Shown here: positions 24,507-32,680 of the stretch, piece by piece | Layout: every line of letters begins with the position of its first letter | Numbering within the stretch: position 1 is the first letter of the stretch | Source: Chitinophaga horti | Lineage (GTDB): Bacteria > Bacteroidota > Bacteroidia > Chitinophagales > Chitinophagaceae | Length of the DNA stretch: 64,000 nt | Assembly (NCBI RefSeq): GCF_022867795.2 | Contig: NZ_CP107006.1 | Span: forward strand, 4,278,001 to 4,342,000 | Reading direction: 5' to 3' | Program-made: the position numbers and the translations under genes | Notes under the pieces: generated by a model | What the model was told of the DNA's origin: nothing | What the model saw: the letters and a program-made list of their open reading frames with translations, nothing else | The model's database searches: none

Positions 24507-25583
24507 TTAGAAATCGAGTGCAAATTTAGCTGCTACTTCTTTTAAATCCTTTACCACTGGTAACAATAGCGGTATGCCCGAATTGATCCTTTCCGCTGCC
24601 ATTTCTCTTTCAGGATCGCCGGGGATCAATACCGGTTGCGCTTCATCCACCGGGGTGGTGTTGCGGAAACGTTTGATCCAGGTATCCATATGCCCCTTAA
24701 ACTCGTCGGCCGGACGGAAAGCATCCACGCGCATTGCGCCGAAGAAGTGCCCCAGCCCCTCACCCACCGGATCGGGCGGTAAAGGTAAAAAACTTACGAA
24801 TGGTGGTGCCCAGGGACCGTAATTGGCGCCGGACAACACCGCAGAAAAGATATCGACCACAGCACCCAGGCAATAGCCTTTATGGCTGCCATGATCACGA
24901 TCGCCGCCCAGTGGCAGTAATGCGCCGCCAGACTTTAATTCATTCGGATTGGTGGATGCATTGCCTGTTTTATCCTGCACCCAGCCCGTCGGCGCTTCCT
25001 GCTCTTTACGCTGTAAGATCTCCAGCTTACCATTGGCTGCGGTAGTGGTCGCAAAGTCCGCCACAAATGCAGGCTGCTCGCCCGCCGGAATAGCCACGGC
25101 TATCGGGTTCGTGCCCAACATCCGCTCCTTTGCGAACGTAGGGGCTACCAGCGGACTGGCATTGGTCATCGCCATGCCGATCATATCGTGCTCCAATGCT
25201 TTCATGGCATGATATCCGGCAATACCGAAATGGTTGGAATGTTTCACACTCACCCATCCGGTACCGACATTCGTAGCCTTGTCGATCGCCACCTGCATAG
25301 CATAAGGCGCTACAACGAGCCCAAGCCCCCCGTCTCCGTCAACAACGGCGGTACTGGGGGTTTCATGCACAATACGGATATCAGGCGTTGGATTAATGCG
25401 GCCGGCTTCCCAGAGACGGATGTACCCAGAAAGACGGGCAACGCCGTGGGAATCCACCCCGCGCAGGTCCGCCGATACCAGCACTTCGCTGGCCAGTTCG
25501 GCATGCGCCTGGGAACAACCTATTTTCAGAAATACGTCGCGGGTAAATGATCTAAGCTGATCGAAAGAAAAAAGCTGGTCCAT
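24507..25583 (-). CDS. Ldh-family malate/L-lactate-type dehydrogenase
   Basis: 358 residues of the NAD(P)-dependent malate/L-sulfolactate/ureidoglycolate dehydrogenase family, unrelated to classical MDH. Seen: N-terminal helical region, DLRGVDSHGVARL with the conserved His, VKHSNHFGIAGYHA with the catalytic His, LGTNPIAVAIP, and GSHKGYCLGAVVDIFSAVLSGA. It reduces or oxidises a 2-hydroxy acid; the substrate cannot be deduced. It is probably cotranscribed with aspartate kinase (25-base gap), though a functional link is not obvious. Confidence 0.92.
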   Translation of the reverse strand: MDQLFSFDQLRSFTRDVFLKIGCSQAHAELASEVLVSADLRGVDSHGVARLSGYIRLWEAGRINPTPDIRIVHETPSTAVVDGDGGLGLVVAPYAMQVAIDKATNVGTGWVSVKHSNHFGIAGYHAMKALEHDMIGMAMTNASPLVAPTFAKERMLGTNPIAVAIPAGEQPAFVADFATTTAANGKLEILQRKEQEAPTGWVQDKTGNASTNPNELKSGGALLPLGGDRDHGSHKGYCLGAVVDIFSAVLSGANYGPWAPPFVSFLPLPPDPVGEGLGHFFGAMRVDAFRPADEFKGHMDTWIKRFRNTTPVDEAQPVLIPGDPEREMAAERINSGIPLLLPVVKDLKEVAAKFALDF

Positions 25584-25627
25584 CCGGTCGAATAACGTCT
25601 ATCTTCTTGTCTATAAATAATTGGTTA

Positions 25628-25936
25628 TCAAGCTTGCGCAGTTGGGCCACCAAAGTTCAACGGTACAGAAACCGGTTCACCATCCTGGATAGTACCATGA
25701 GCGCTTTCATACTTCTTCACGTTATCGATCAATGCTTTCATCAGGCGTTTGGCGTGCTGTGGCGCCAGGATGATCCTCGACTTAACCCTCGCCTTGGGCA
25801 AACCGGGCATTACATTCACGAAATCCAACACAAATTCAGAAGGTGAATGGGTAATAATGGCCAGGTTCGCATAAGCGCCGTCTGCCACTTCCTCGGTAAG
25901 CTCTATATTCAGCTGCTGCTCATTTTGATTTTCCAT
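25628..25936 (-). CDS. DUF3467 small protein
   Basis: 102 residues from ATG 25936 (the adjacent ATG at 25939 is equally possible). An upstream in-frame start at 26023 is rejected because it would lie upstream of the promoter box. Sequence features: IELTEEVADGAYANLAIITH, SEFVLDFVNVMPGLPKARVKSRIILAP and KRLMKALIDNVKKYE, which define DUF3467. It is widespread in Bacteroidota, cytosolic and of unknown function. It stands 44 bases upstream of the Ldh-family gene and could share its transcript. Confidence 0.92.
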   Translation of the reverse strand: MENQNEQQLNIELTEEVADGAYANLAIITHSPSEFVLDFVNVMPGLPKARVKSRIILAPQHAKRLMKALIDNVKKYESAHGTIQDGEPVSVPLNFGGPTAQA

Positions 25937-25959
25937 CATGTACAGTTTAAAAGAAAGCA

Positions 25960-25967
25960 CAAAAGTA
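25960..25967 (-). promoter_or_regulatory. -7 promoter box of the DUF3467 gene
   Basis: On the minus strand TACTTTTG matches TAnnTTTG, 23 bases before the ATG at 25936. No clear -33 box was found. Confidence 0.5.
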
Positions 25968-26065
25968 AATAAGAGACCCCGGATTTGAGCCTCTTTTTTC
26001 GAAAGACGGACGATTGCATCCAAATAAAAGATAATACCTCACATAAACCCTTTACCAGTAAGGGC

Positions 26066-26099
26066 TAAATAAAAAGCGAGCCCCTGATAAGAGGCCCGC
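26066..26099 (-). terminator. Terminator of the first susC-susD unit
   Basis: On the minus strand GCGGGCC (26093-26099) pairs with GGCTCGC (26076-26082), one mismatch, around a 10-base loop, followed by TTTTTATTT. Confidence 0.75.
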
Positions 26100-26116
26100 C
26101 AGTAGATGATCAAAAA

Positions 26117-26146
26117 GTGTCAATCAAAATCGGAATCTGAATCATC
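26117..26146 (+). repeat. Leader-like motif, copy 1
   Basis: GTGTCAATCAAAATC, a 6-base insertion, then TGAATCATC. Apart from the insertion it matches the copies at 36563 and, reversed, 35739. It lies between the susD stop and its terminator, on the opposite strand to the operon. Confidence 0.65.
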
Positions 26147-26170
26147 TATACCATCGTTAAAGAATATATT

Positions 26171-27598
26171 TTAGAATTTATCCCAGAACAGTTTACTGCC
26201 CACCTCATCGCCGCCAACAGAGGCAGCCGCCTTGTCGTAGTTCAGGGTATTGATATTCTGTTCTGTTACCGGGTAGGTGTAACGTACGGGAATATCTGCC
26301 GCGGTAAGCCCGGAGGGAACGTTAAACACTGGCGCATCCAGCCGGCGCCAGGCCACCCAGCCGTCGAAGCCGCGATTGTAATAAGCCAGCCATTGCTGTA
26401 CGCCGATCTTCGCCTTCCAGTTACCGGGAGCGGTGGCGTACGCTACATTTGGCTGCAGCAAGTATGCCTGTGCCGTAGCGTCCGTACCACCCCAGTAAGT
26501 TACGGAAGCAACAACGCCCTTGTTATAGTGGCTTGCCGCAGTTCCGCCAACGTTAAACCCTCTTTCAATGGCTTCCGCCAGTATAAATTCCACTTCGGCA
26601 TAATCAAGCAGTAATCCTTCAAAAGCAGGATCAGTGATTTTGCCTGAAGCGTGTGAATAAGAGTCGTACGAGTTACCCGATCCATAAATACCGCCAACAT
26701 AAGTGCCGCCATCCACCGGTGTGAAATAATAGGCACGCCTTGGATCATTCCGCGTATTCATTACATCGATAAAGGTGTTCGCCGCCACAAAGTCGTTGCG
26801 ATTACTTTGAATAAGTTCTACCCAAACCGGGTTCGTGTTAGGCGGCACCGACAAAAACTTAAACGTTGCATTGTGGCTATTGTCCGTAAATGCCCCGGCA
26901 GCGGCGGATTCGATAGCTGATTTCGCCGCCTGTGCATCTGCATCTGCCAGTAAAATACCCAGCTTTAGTTTTAACGAATTGGCGAAACGTTTCCAGGAGA
27001 CCACATCTCCGCCGTAAATAAGATCGGCATCTTCGTAGCTGTCTGCATCCTCGTCCATCGCAGCCAGACTGGTATCGAGGCGTGCAATGAGTGCCGGCAC
27101 GATCGCCGACTGTGGATCGTATTCAGGTGAACCAATCGTGTAATCCAGTGCTTTTGAATAAGGCACATCACCGAAAGTTGCTACCAATACGTAGAACGAG
27201 TACACCTGCATCACGTCGGTAATGGCCAGTTCGTTACGGCGTTCCTGCTGGTCACTGTAACTATTGTCGAGTAAGATCAATCTTTTTGCTTCCTGCAAAT
27301 CGCCTAACACATCGCGGTAAATGGTATTCCAGAAGGTTTGAGGAATGTTGCGCGTGCCCAGGTCATAACGGCTTTCGTCCGTATAAGTGGTTTGCGCCCA
27401 TTGTTGGGAGATGAGCCGGAAGATATTACTATTTACACTTGGCGTGGTCATAATGTTTGCCAGATTCTTTTGTGCATTGGAAAAAAGTGTAAACGACGGT
27501 ACGTCCGTCGGGTTCTTGGGATCGTCGTTAAGGCTGATCAGGTCCTTACTACAGGCAGCCAGTGCGATCATGCTGATAAATATGAGGAGCTTTTTCAT
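26171..27598 (-). CDS. SusD/RagB-family outer-membrane lipoprotein (first pair)
   Basis: 475 residues. Lipoprotein signal MKKLLIFISMIALAAC (lipobox LAAC) followed by SKDLISLNDDPKNPTDV, typical of the SusD-like_2 subgroup. The body is tetratricopeptide-like helical with FNVPSGLTAADIPVRYTYP and a C-terminal KLFWDKF. SusD proteins sit on the cell surface as the lid of a SusC transporter and capture oligosaccharides or peptides. The partner gene ends 11 bases upstream. No glycoside hydrolase, sigma factor or sensor lies nearby, so the ligand is not known. Confidence 0.95.
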   Translation of the reverse strand: MKKLLIFISMIALAACSKDLISLNDDPKNPTDVPSFTLFSNAQKNLANIMTTPSVNSNIFRLISQQWAQTTYTDESRYDLGTRNIPQTFWNTIYRDVLGDLQEAKRLILLDNSYSDQQERRNELAITDVMQVYSFYVLVATFGDVPYSKALDYTIGSPEYDPQSAIVPALIARLDTSLAAMDEDADSYEDADLIYGGDVVSWKRFANSLKLKLGILLADADAQAAKSAIESAAAGAFTDNSHNATFKFLSVPPNTNPVWVELIQSNRNDFVAANTFIDVMNTRNDPRRAYYFTPVDGGTYVGGIYGSGNSYDSYSHASGKITDPAFEGLLLDYAEVEFILAEAIERGFNVGGTAASHYNKGVVASVTYWGGTDATAQAYLLQPNVAYATAPGNWKAKIGVQQWLAYYNRGFDGWVAWRRLDAPVFNVPSGLTAADIPVRYTYPVTEQNINTLNYDKAAASVGGDEVGSKLFWDKF

Positions 27599-27609
27599 GG
27601 TCGTCAGTT

Positions 27610-30600
27610 TTAAAATCTCAGTTTCAGGTTAAAACCAATATTGCGGGTGGTGGGATAACTTCCTACCTGGTAGCCCTGCAGGTTGCCGGAACTCAGGTTG
27701 TCTTCGGGATCTGCATAGGGCAGGTTCTTGTGGATAATCCACAGGTTACGGCCCAGGAGCGACAAGTCTATCCCCTTAATCACCTTTGTTCTCACCAGCA
27801 ATGATTGCGGAAAACTATACGTGAGCGACACTTCGCGAAGCTTTACATAACTGGCATCGTATACGAACGCGGCGGTCGGATTCCTGCTGTAACCCAGCGT
27901 ACCATAGCCCACGGTTACACGTTTATCATTGATCTTGCCATCATCGTCCACCCCTGGAAAAATGACTCCGCCACCATCGGCCGCCGCACTACGCACGGGT
28001 TTACCGAGTTCATTATTACCTGCTGTTTCTTCCACCAGACCAGTAGCTAATCCGTAATACATATCGAGCGAGAACACGTCGCCACCTTTACGCACATCTA
28101 CCAAAGCCCCCAGGGTAAAGCCTTTATAACGAAGGGTCGTTCCGATACCGCCAATCCAATCCGGGTTTACGTTACCGATAATTTCGTTGGCACCCGGTGT
28201 GCGCTGGTAATAACCATCGTCATCAACCTTACGCTGGCCTTTATCGTTGTACACGAAATTCCTGCCGCGGATCGTACCATACGGCTCATCCAATGCAGCA
28301 TTCAGCGTCACACCGCCCGGGAATGAAGCGAGTTGCAGGTTTTTAGATTCTTCGTATAACCGCAACACTTTATTCCGGTTGCGTGACCAGTTCAGGTTCA
28401 GCGTCCAGCTGAAGTCGGCGGTTTTGATAGGCGTTGCGAAGGCAGACAGCTCCACACCTTTGTTCTCTACATCACCCGCGTTCACAAACTTGGAATCGTA
28501 TCCTGTAGCAGAAGAAATCGTCACGGGGAATATCTGGTCCGTTGAATTCTGGCGATAATAGGTAACATCCAGGCCGAACCGGTTATCTACAAAAGCCAGT
28601 TCCACCCCCGCCTCAAAACTCTTGGTACGCTCGGGTTTCAGGTCCGGGTTGTTTTTGCGTAGTGGCATGGAGAAGAGTGTTACTGCGTCGAAACTGGTAG
28701 GCTTATCATAGGTATCTTTCAAACTTTTAGCGGGTGCAGTATTACCCACCTCCGCATAGTTAGCGCGTACTTTACCGTAACTCAGCCAGCTTACATCTTT
28801 CATAAATTCAGAGAAGAGCAGGCCCAGCGAGGCAGATGGATAGTAATACACGTTATTGTCCTCCGGCAGGGAAGATGACTCATCCCTACGACCGGTAAGA
28901 TCGAGGAACAGGAAACCCTTGTAACCCAGGCTGACACTGGCGAACAGGCCATCCACTCCCAGCGCGGAATAACTCTCTTGCGGCGGCGCGATGGCATTGA
29001 GCGAATTAGCCAGGGAGTACAAACGATCGATCACTAATCCACCGTTCGTTTCTGCAAATACCGATTGAATGGTCGTACGACGAATGTTCAATCCGGCTAA
29101 CGCTTTCAGACTAAAATCCTCGCCGATGTTTTTATTGAGATTCGCCATCAGGTCATAGTTATACTCCCTGAACGTGCGGTTGTAGCGGGAATAGTTAGAT
29201 ACATCCACACTGCCCTTGGCCATCCGCTCCTCCTGTTGTTCGTCGTAGGAATCGAGCGATACGCGGCCTAAGACATCCAGCCAGTCCGTAATACGATAGT
29301 TTAAACTAACATTGCCGAAGTAGCGGAAACGGTCGTCGTTTTCATAATTCTCATAGCGAACAAAATAGTTGTTATCCCAGTAGATCGGATTCAGGTTGGT
29401 CGGACTTGAAAAGTTCCAGGTGGCGTTGCGACGTTCGGCGAAGTACGCCTCCCGTTGTTCTTTGATATCCACATTCGTTTGCCACCACTGGCGGAAGTTG
29501 GTAGCCACGTTCTTCGAATCATACCCGGTACCGTAGCGGCCCTTACCCCGCACCCGTGAGAAGTTGATGGATGCGCCAGCCGTTAATTTGGGGGTGATGT
29601 TGTAGGACGTACCGAGGTTAATAATGTCCTTTTTCACAGAGCTATTCGGCAGGATGCCCTTCTCCGTACTACGCGTGTAGCCGAGTTTGAAGAAGCCCTT
29701 ATCATTAGCCCCGTCAACCATCACGCTGTTGTTAGTGCCGAATGCATCTTCAAAAAAAGTAACCGGATCATTTTTCGCCGCCACCCATGGACGTGGCTTT
29801 CCGAAGTTGGCCGAGGTAGGTGTGAGGCTCGTCCAGTCATATACCATCAACCCCGGATCAAATTCTTTACCGAAGGATGCGTCTTCGCTGAGCGGCACCA
29901 CTAAGTCCCTGGTGCCGTCGCCGTTCATATCGCGATAAAGAAAAAAGCCGTCGGGCGACTCATAGATCGTAACCGGGTTGTAACCTGCGCCGTACTTTGT
30001 TTGGTACTTAACGAACGTACTCTCGTCGATCAGTCCCCAGTTAACACCCGAGTTCACGGTGACGCCTACACCCCGCGAACCTTTCTTCGTGGTGATCATC
30101 ACCACACCATTAGCTGCCCGCGAACCGTAAAGCGCCGCAGCCGCCGCGCCTTTCAGCACGTTCAGCGACTCGATATCATCAGGATTGATGTCGGCAGCTG
30201 CATTTCCGAAGTCGTACCCGCCGCGACCGGTCGTCTGGTTGGCATCGTTAGTATTGGAGTTATCTACCGGCACACCATCGACTACGAACAGCGCCTGGTT
30301 ACTATACAACAGGGACTTAGCGCCCCGCAACACGATGTTGGTAGAGCCCCCAATACTGTTGTTGCGCCGGATCTCCAGCCCGGATACTTTACCCGAAAGG
30401 GAGTTTACAAAATTCGCGTCGCGCGTTTTGCTGATATCCTCACCCCGCACGCTTTGGGCGGAATAAGGCAGTTCGTTCTTTTTACGCTGCACGCCCATGG
30501 CCGTCACCACTACTTCCTGCAAGTTTTCCGAGTCGGAAATGAGTGTGACCGATAGCCGGGCGGCCGTGCCGGTGCTGTATTCTTTCGTGGCGTAACCAAC

Positions 30601-30819
30601 ACTTCGGACCACGAGTACGGCATCGGGCAATGCTTCGATCGTGAACTGGCCGTTTTGGTCGGCAGTTGTTCCGGTGGTGGTGCCTTTAATTTGAATAGTG
30701 GCAAACGGGATGGGAGCTCCATCTTCCCCGATTACCGTACCGGATACCTGTCGCTTTTGTGCGAATAACAGGCCGATACTCACCATGAGCATGGTGAAAA
30801 GGAGTAGTGCCTTTTTCAT
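27610..30819 (-). CDS. SusC/RagA-family TonB-linked outer-membrane transporter (first pair)
   Basis: 1069 residues. Signal peptide (MKKALLLFTMLMVSIGLLFA), carboxypeptidase-regulatory-like domain (about 22-105), TonB-box-like LQEVVVTAMG near 100, plug with GLEIRRNNSIGGSTNIVLRG and the SusC signature NVLKGAAAAALYGSRAANG, then a 22-strand barrel ending IGFNLKLRF. It imports a nutrient across the outer membrane using TonB energy together with the downstream SusD. The start is followed by a lysine-rich N-terminus. Its leader contains a duplicated 17-base segment (30822-30863). Confidence 0.96.
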   Translation of the reverse strand: MKKALLLFTMLMVSIGLLFAQKRQVSGTVIGEDGAPIPFATIQIKGTTTGTTADQNGQFTIEALPDAVLVVRSVGYATKEYSTGTAARLSVTLISDSENLQEVVVTAMGVQRKKNELPYSAQSVRGEDISKTRDANFVNSLSGKVSGLEIRRNNSIGGSTNIVLRGAKSLLYSNQALFVVDGVPVDNSNTNDANQTTGRGGYDFGNAAADINPDDIESLNVLKGAAAAALYGSRAANGVVMITTKKGSRGVGVTVNSGVNWGLIDESTFVKYQTKYGAGYNPVTIYESPDGFFLYRDMNGDGTRDLVVPLSEDASFGKEFDPGLMVYDWTSLTPTSANFGKPRPWVAAKNDPVTFFEDAFGTNNSVMVDGANDKGFFKLGYTRSTEKGILPNSSVKKDIINLGTSYNITPKLTAGASINFSRVRGKGRYGTGYDSKNVATNFRQWWQTNVDIKEQREAYFAERRNATWNFSSPTNLNPIYWDNNYFVRYENYENDDRFRYFGNVSLNYRITDWLDVLGRVSLDSYDEQQEERMAKGSVDVSNYSRYNRTFREYNYDLMANLNKNIGEDFSLKALAGLNIRRTTIQSVFAETNGGLVIDRLYSLANSLNAIAPPQESYSALGVDGLFASVSLGYKGFLFLDLTGRRDESSSLPEDNNVYYYPSASLGLLFSEFMKDVSWLSYGKVRANYAEVGNTAPAKSLKDTYDKPTSFDAVTLFSMPLRKNNPDLKPERTKSFEAGVELAFVDNRFGLDVTYYRQNSTDQIFPVTISSATGYDSKFVNAGDVENKGVELSAFATPIKTADFSWTLNLNWSRNRNKVLRLYEESKNLQLASFPGGVTLNAALDEPYGTIRGRNFVYNDKGQRKVDDDGYYQRTPGANEIIGNVNPDWIGGIGTTLRYKGFTLGALVDVRKGGDVFSLDMYYGLATGLVEETAGNNELGKPVRSAAADGGGVIFPGVDDDGKINDKRVTVGYGTLGYSRNPTAAFVYDASYVKLREVSLTYSFPQSLLVRTKVIKGIDLSLLGRNLWIIHKNLPYADPEDNLSSGNLQGYQVGSYPTTRNIGFNLKLRF

Positions 30820-30821
30820 GA

Positions 30822-30863
30822 AATTCAGATTTTGGATGATATAAAAAATTCAGATTTTGGATG
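30822..30863. repeat. 17-bp direct repeat in the first susC leader
   Basis: AATTCAGATTTTGGATG occurs at 30822-30838 and 30847-30863, 25 bases apart. On the transcript strand this is CATCCAAAATCTGAATT twice just before the start codon. Confidence 0.85.
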
Positions 30864-31127
30864 CTAAACGATCAAACGGGAGCCACTTGCTCCATAGAAA
30901 TAATCACTAAAGGCTTATATAGATGGCGTTGCTTAGAATGGTTAAGTGCGTTTTATCCGGATTAACTATGCTCTTCGATTGTTGAACAGTTCAGGCTTGA
31001 GGTTTTTGCGTTGATACAGTGCCGTAAACGATATGGAGTGCCAGACGGTGCTAAATTGCTATCAAAAAAAGAAGGCGCATATGAATGTTCGATACATCAC
31101 AGGCGCCTTACTACTGCAAATAGGGAG

Positions 31128-31156
31128 GAAAGAGACCTCTACGCGAGGCCTCTTTC
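31128..31156 (-). terminator. Hairpin after the second susCD unit
   Basis: GAAAGAGACCTC (31128-31139) pairs with GAGGCCTCTTTC (31145-31156), 12 bp with one wobble and a 5-base loop, 11 bases past the susD stop. The T run is weak. Confidence 0.7.
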
Positions 31157-31166
31157 AGGAAGAATA

Positions 31167-32669
31167 TTATTTATCCCAGAACACTTTCTGATCGAAAGCG
31201 CTGGTAATGTTTTGAGCTTTTACCTGGTCGCCGTTCGTACCCAGCTCGCTGTTCGGATACAGCAAACGGGATGGGAACTTCTTCTCGGTAGCTGCCAGCG
31301 ACATTGGATTGTCGGCCGGAAGACCAAGCCTGCGATAATCATTCCAGGCTTCGATGCCGCTGATAGAGTTTAAAGCGGTCCATTTCTGGTTGATGATCGC
31401 TGCCAGTTTATCTGTTGAGGCGGTGAAGTTTACGTTATTGATCGCTTGTCCGTAGTAGGTTGCTGCGGCAGTAGCTGCGTTAGGAACACCCAGGAAGATG
31501 AATGATTCAGTGATCGCATCTTCGTACAACTCCTGTACATTACCGGCAATCCAGCCGCGTTGTACCGCTTCCGCCTGCAGGAAAAGGGCTTCGAAAGAAG
31601 ACAGTAATACCACGCTTTGACTGGCGGCTTTCAATACACCAGCAGCGCTAAACTGCGAAGTACTGTCTGCGATGAACAGCTTTGACTGCGCATCACCTGT
31701 ATTCTGACCCAGGATCACACCTTTATAGCCGCCATTTACTACATCATACATTCGCAGCAAACGTGGGTCGTTGGTGTTTTTATACCTGTTTACAATATAC
31801 TGAGTCGGACGTAATGCCTGGTAGTCACTTTTTTCGTTGCCGGCAGCATCTTTGTAAAACGCGTCCCAAAAAGGATTTTGCTTGTTGGTAGCGGCGGTAT
31901 AACCAGGATTGGCATAAGCACCATCATCTACCCCGAGGAAGCCGGTACCTTCTGCCACGATCTTGGCGATCTCCGTTTTAATGTATCCGTTTACACGCTC
32001 GGCACCCATTTCAGATTGACGCAGCAGCATACGAAGCTTCAACGTATTACCGAATTTGATCCAGTCAGTCATAGTACCCTGGAACACGATATCGTCCGCG
32101 CCGGGTGCAACAGATTCAGCAGGTGCATTCTTTATGAGGGTGATACCAGAATCGATCAGGTTTAAGGCACCTTCGTACACCGCTTGTGCATCGTCATAAA
32201 CAGGTCTAACCACTTCGGTACCTTTTAACGCCTGGCTAAAAGGAACGTTGTTGTACAAGTCCACCAACGCCTGGAAGTGATAACCCTGCATGATTTTAGA
32301 GATGCCTTCGTAATAGTCCAGGCCCTTAGCCTTTGCATCCTTTTCAACGAATTTGTAATCGTTGAGAATGTTGTAAGAATCGCTCCAAACTGTTGTGTAG
32401 AAGGAAGAAGTAATGTTATACTGCTTTTCGTTCACAAACCAGAGGAAGTCCGTCGCAGGGCCCCAATGGCCAGCCCATATAGAACCCAGCTGGTTAAATG
32501 TTACGGCTGTAACCCTTGAGCTGGCAGCCAATGCGGTTGGCAATACCAGTTCCGCAGACGAAGTAGCAGGTTTGTTCGGGTTTTCATTGATGTCGAGGAA
32601 CCCCTTTCCGCAGGAAGCGAAAAGCGAAGCGCCTATCACGACTATTGCTAAGTTTTTGATGCTTTTCAT
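31167..32669 (-). CDS. SusD/RagB-family outer-membrane lipoprotein (second pair)
   Basis: 500 residues. Lipoprotein signal MKSIKNLAIVVIGASLFASC, then GKGFLDINENPNKPATSS, a classic SusD-like_2 start. The C-terminus contains GIEAWNDYRRLGLP and FDQKVFWDK, matching the first pair's FWDKF ending. Role as for other SusD: surface glycan or peptide capture with the adjacent SusC encoded 11 bases upstream. Similar endings suggest the two pairs arose from related ancestors, but the proteins are clearly diverged. Confidence 0.95.
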   Translation of the reverse strand: MKSIKNLAIVVIGASLFASCGKGFLDINENPNKPATSSAELVLPTALAASSRVTAVTFNQLGSIWAGHWGPATDFLWFVNEKQYNITSSFYTTVWSDSYNILNDYKFVEKDAKAKGLDYYEGISKIMQGYHFQALVDLYNNVPFSQALKGTEVVRPVYDDAQAVYEGALNLIDSGITLIKNAPAESVAPGADDIVFQGTMTDWIKFGNTLKLRMLLRQSEMGAERVNGYIKTEIAKIVAEGTGFLGVDDGAYANPGYTAATNKQNPFWDAFYKDAAGNEKSDYQALRPTQYIVNRYKNTNDPRLLRMYDVVNGGYKGVILGQNTGDAQSKLFIADSTSQFSAAGVLKAASQSVVLLSSFEALFLQAEAVQRGWIAGNVQELYEDAITESFIFLGVPNAATAAATYYGQAINNVNFTASTDKLAAIINQKWTALNSISGIEAWNDYRRLGLPADNPMSLAATEKKFPSRLLYPNSELGTNGDQVKAQNITSAFDQKVFWDK

Positions 32670-32680
32670 GTTTGTCGGTT

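Larger units (their letters stand above)
30820..31166. other. Intergenic region between the two susCD units
   Basis: 347 bases without a gene. It contains the leader of the first susC with a duplicated motif, and the hairpin that ends the second susCD unit. No clear TAnnTTTG box was found on the minus strand. Confidence 0.5.

Noticed and set aside
26117..26170. Small acidic reading frame after the first susD, in frame past its stop (ending DGIDDSDSDFD)
   Set aside because: No start codon; a similar frame at 36560-36598 also lacks one. The similarity is better explained by the shared leader-like motif read in reverse.
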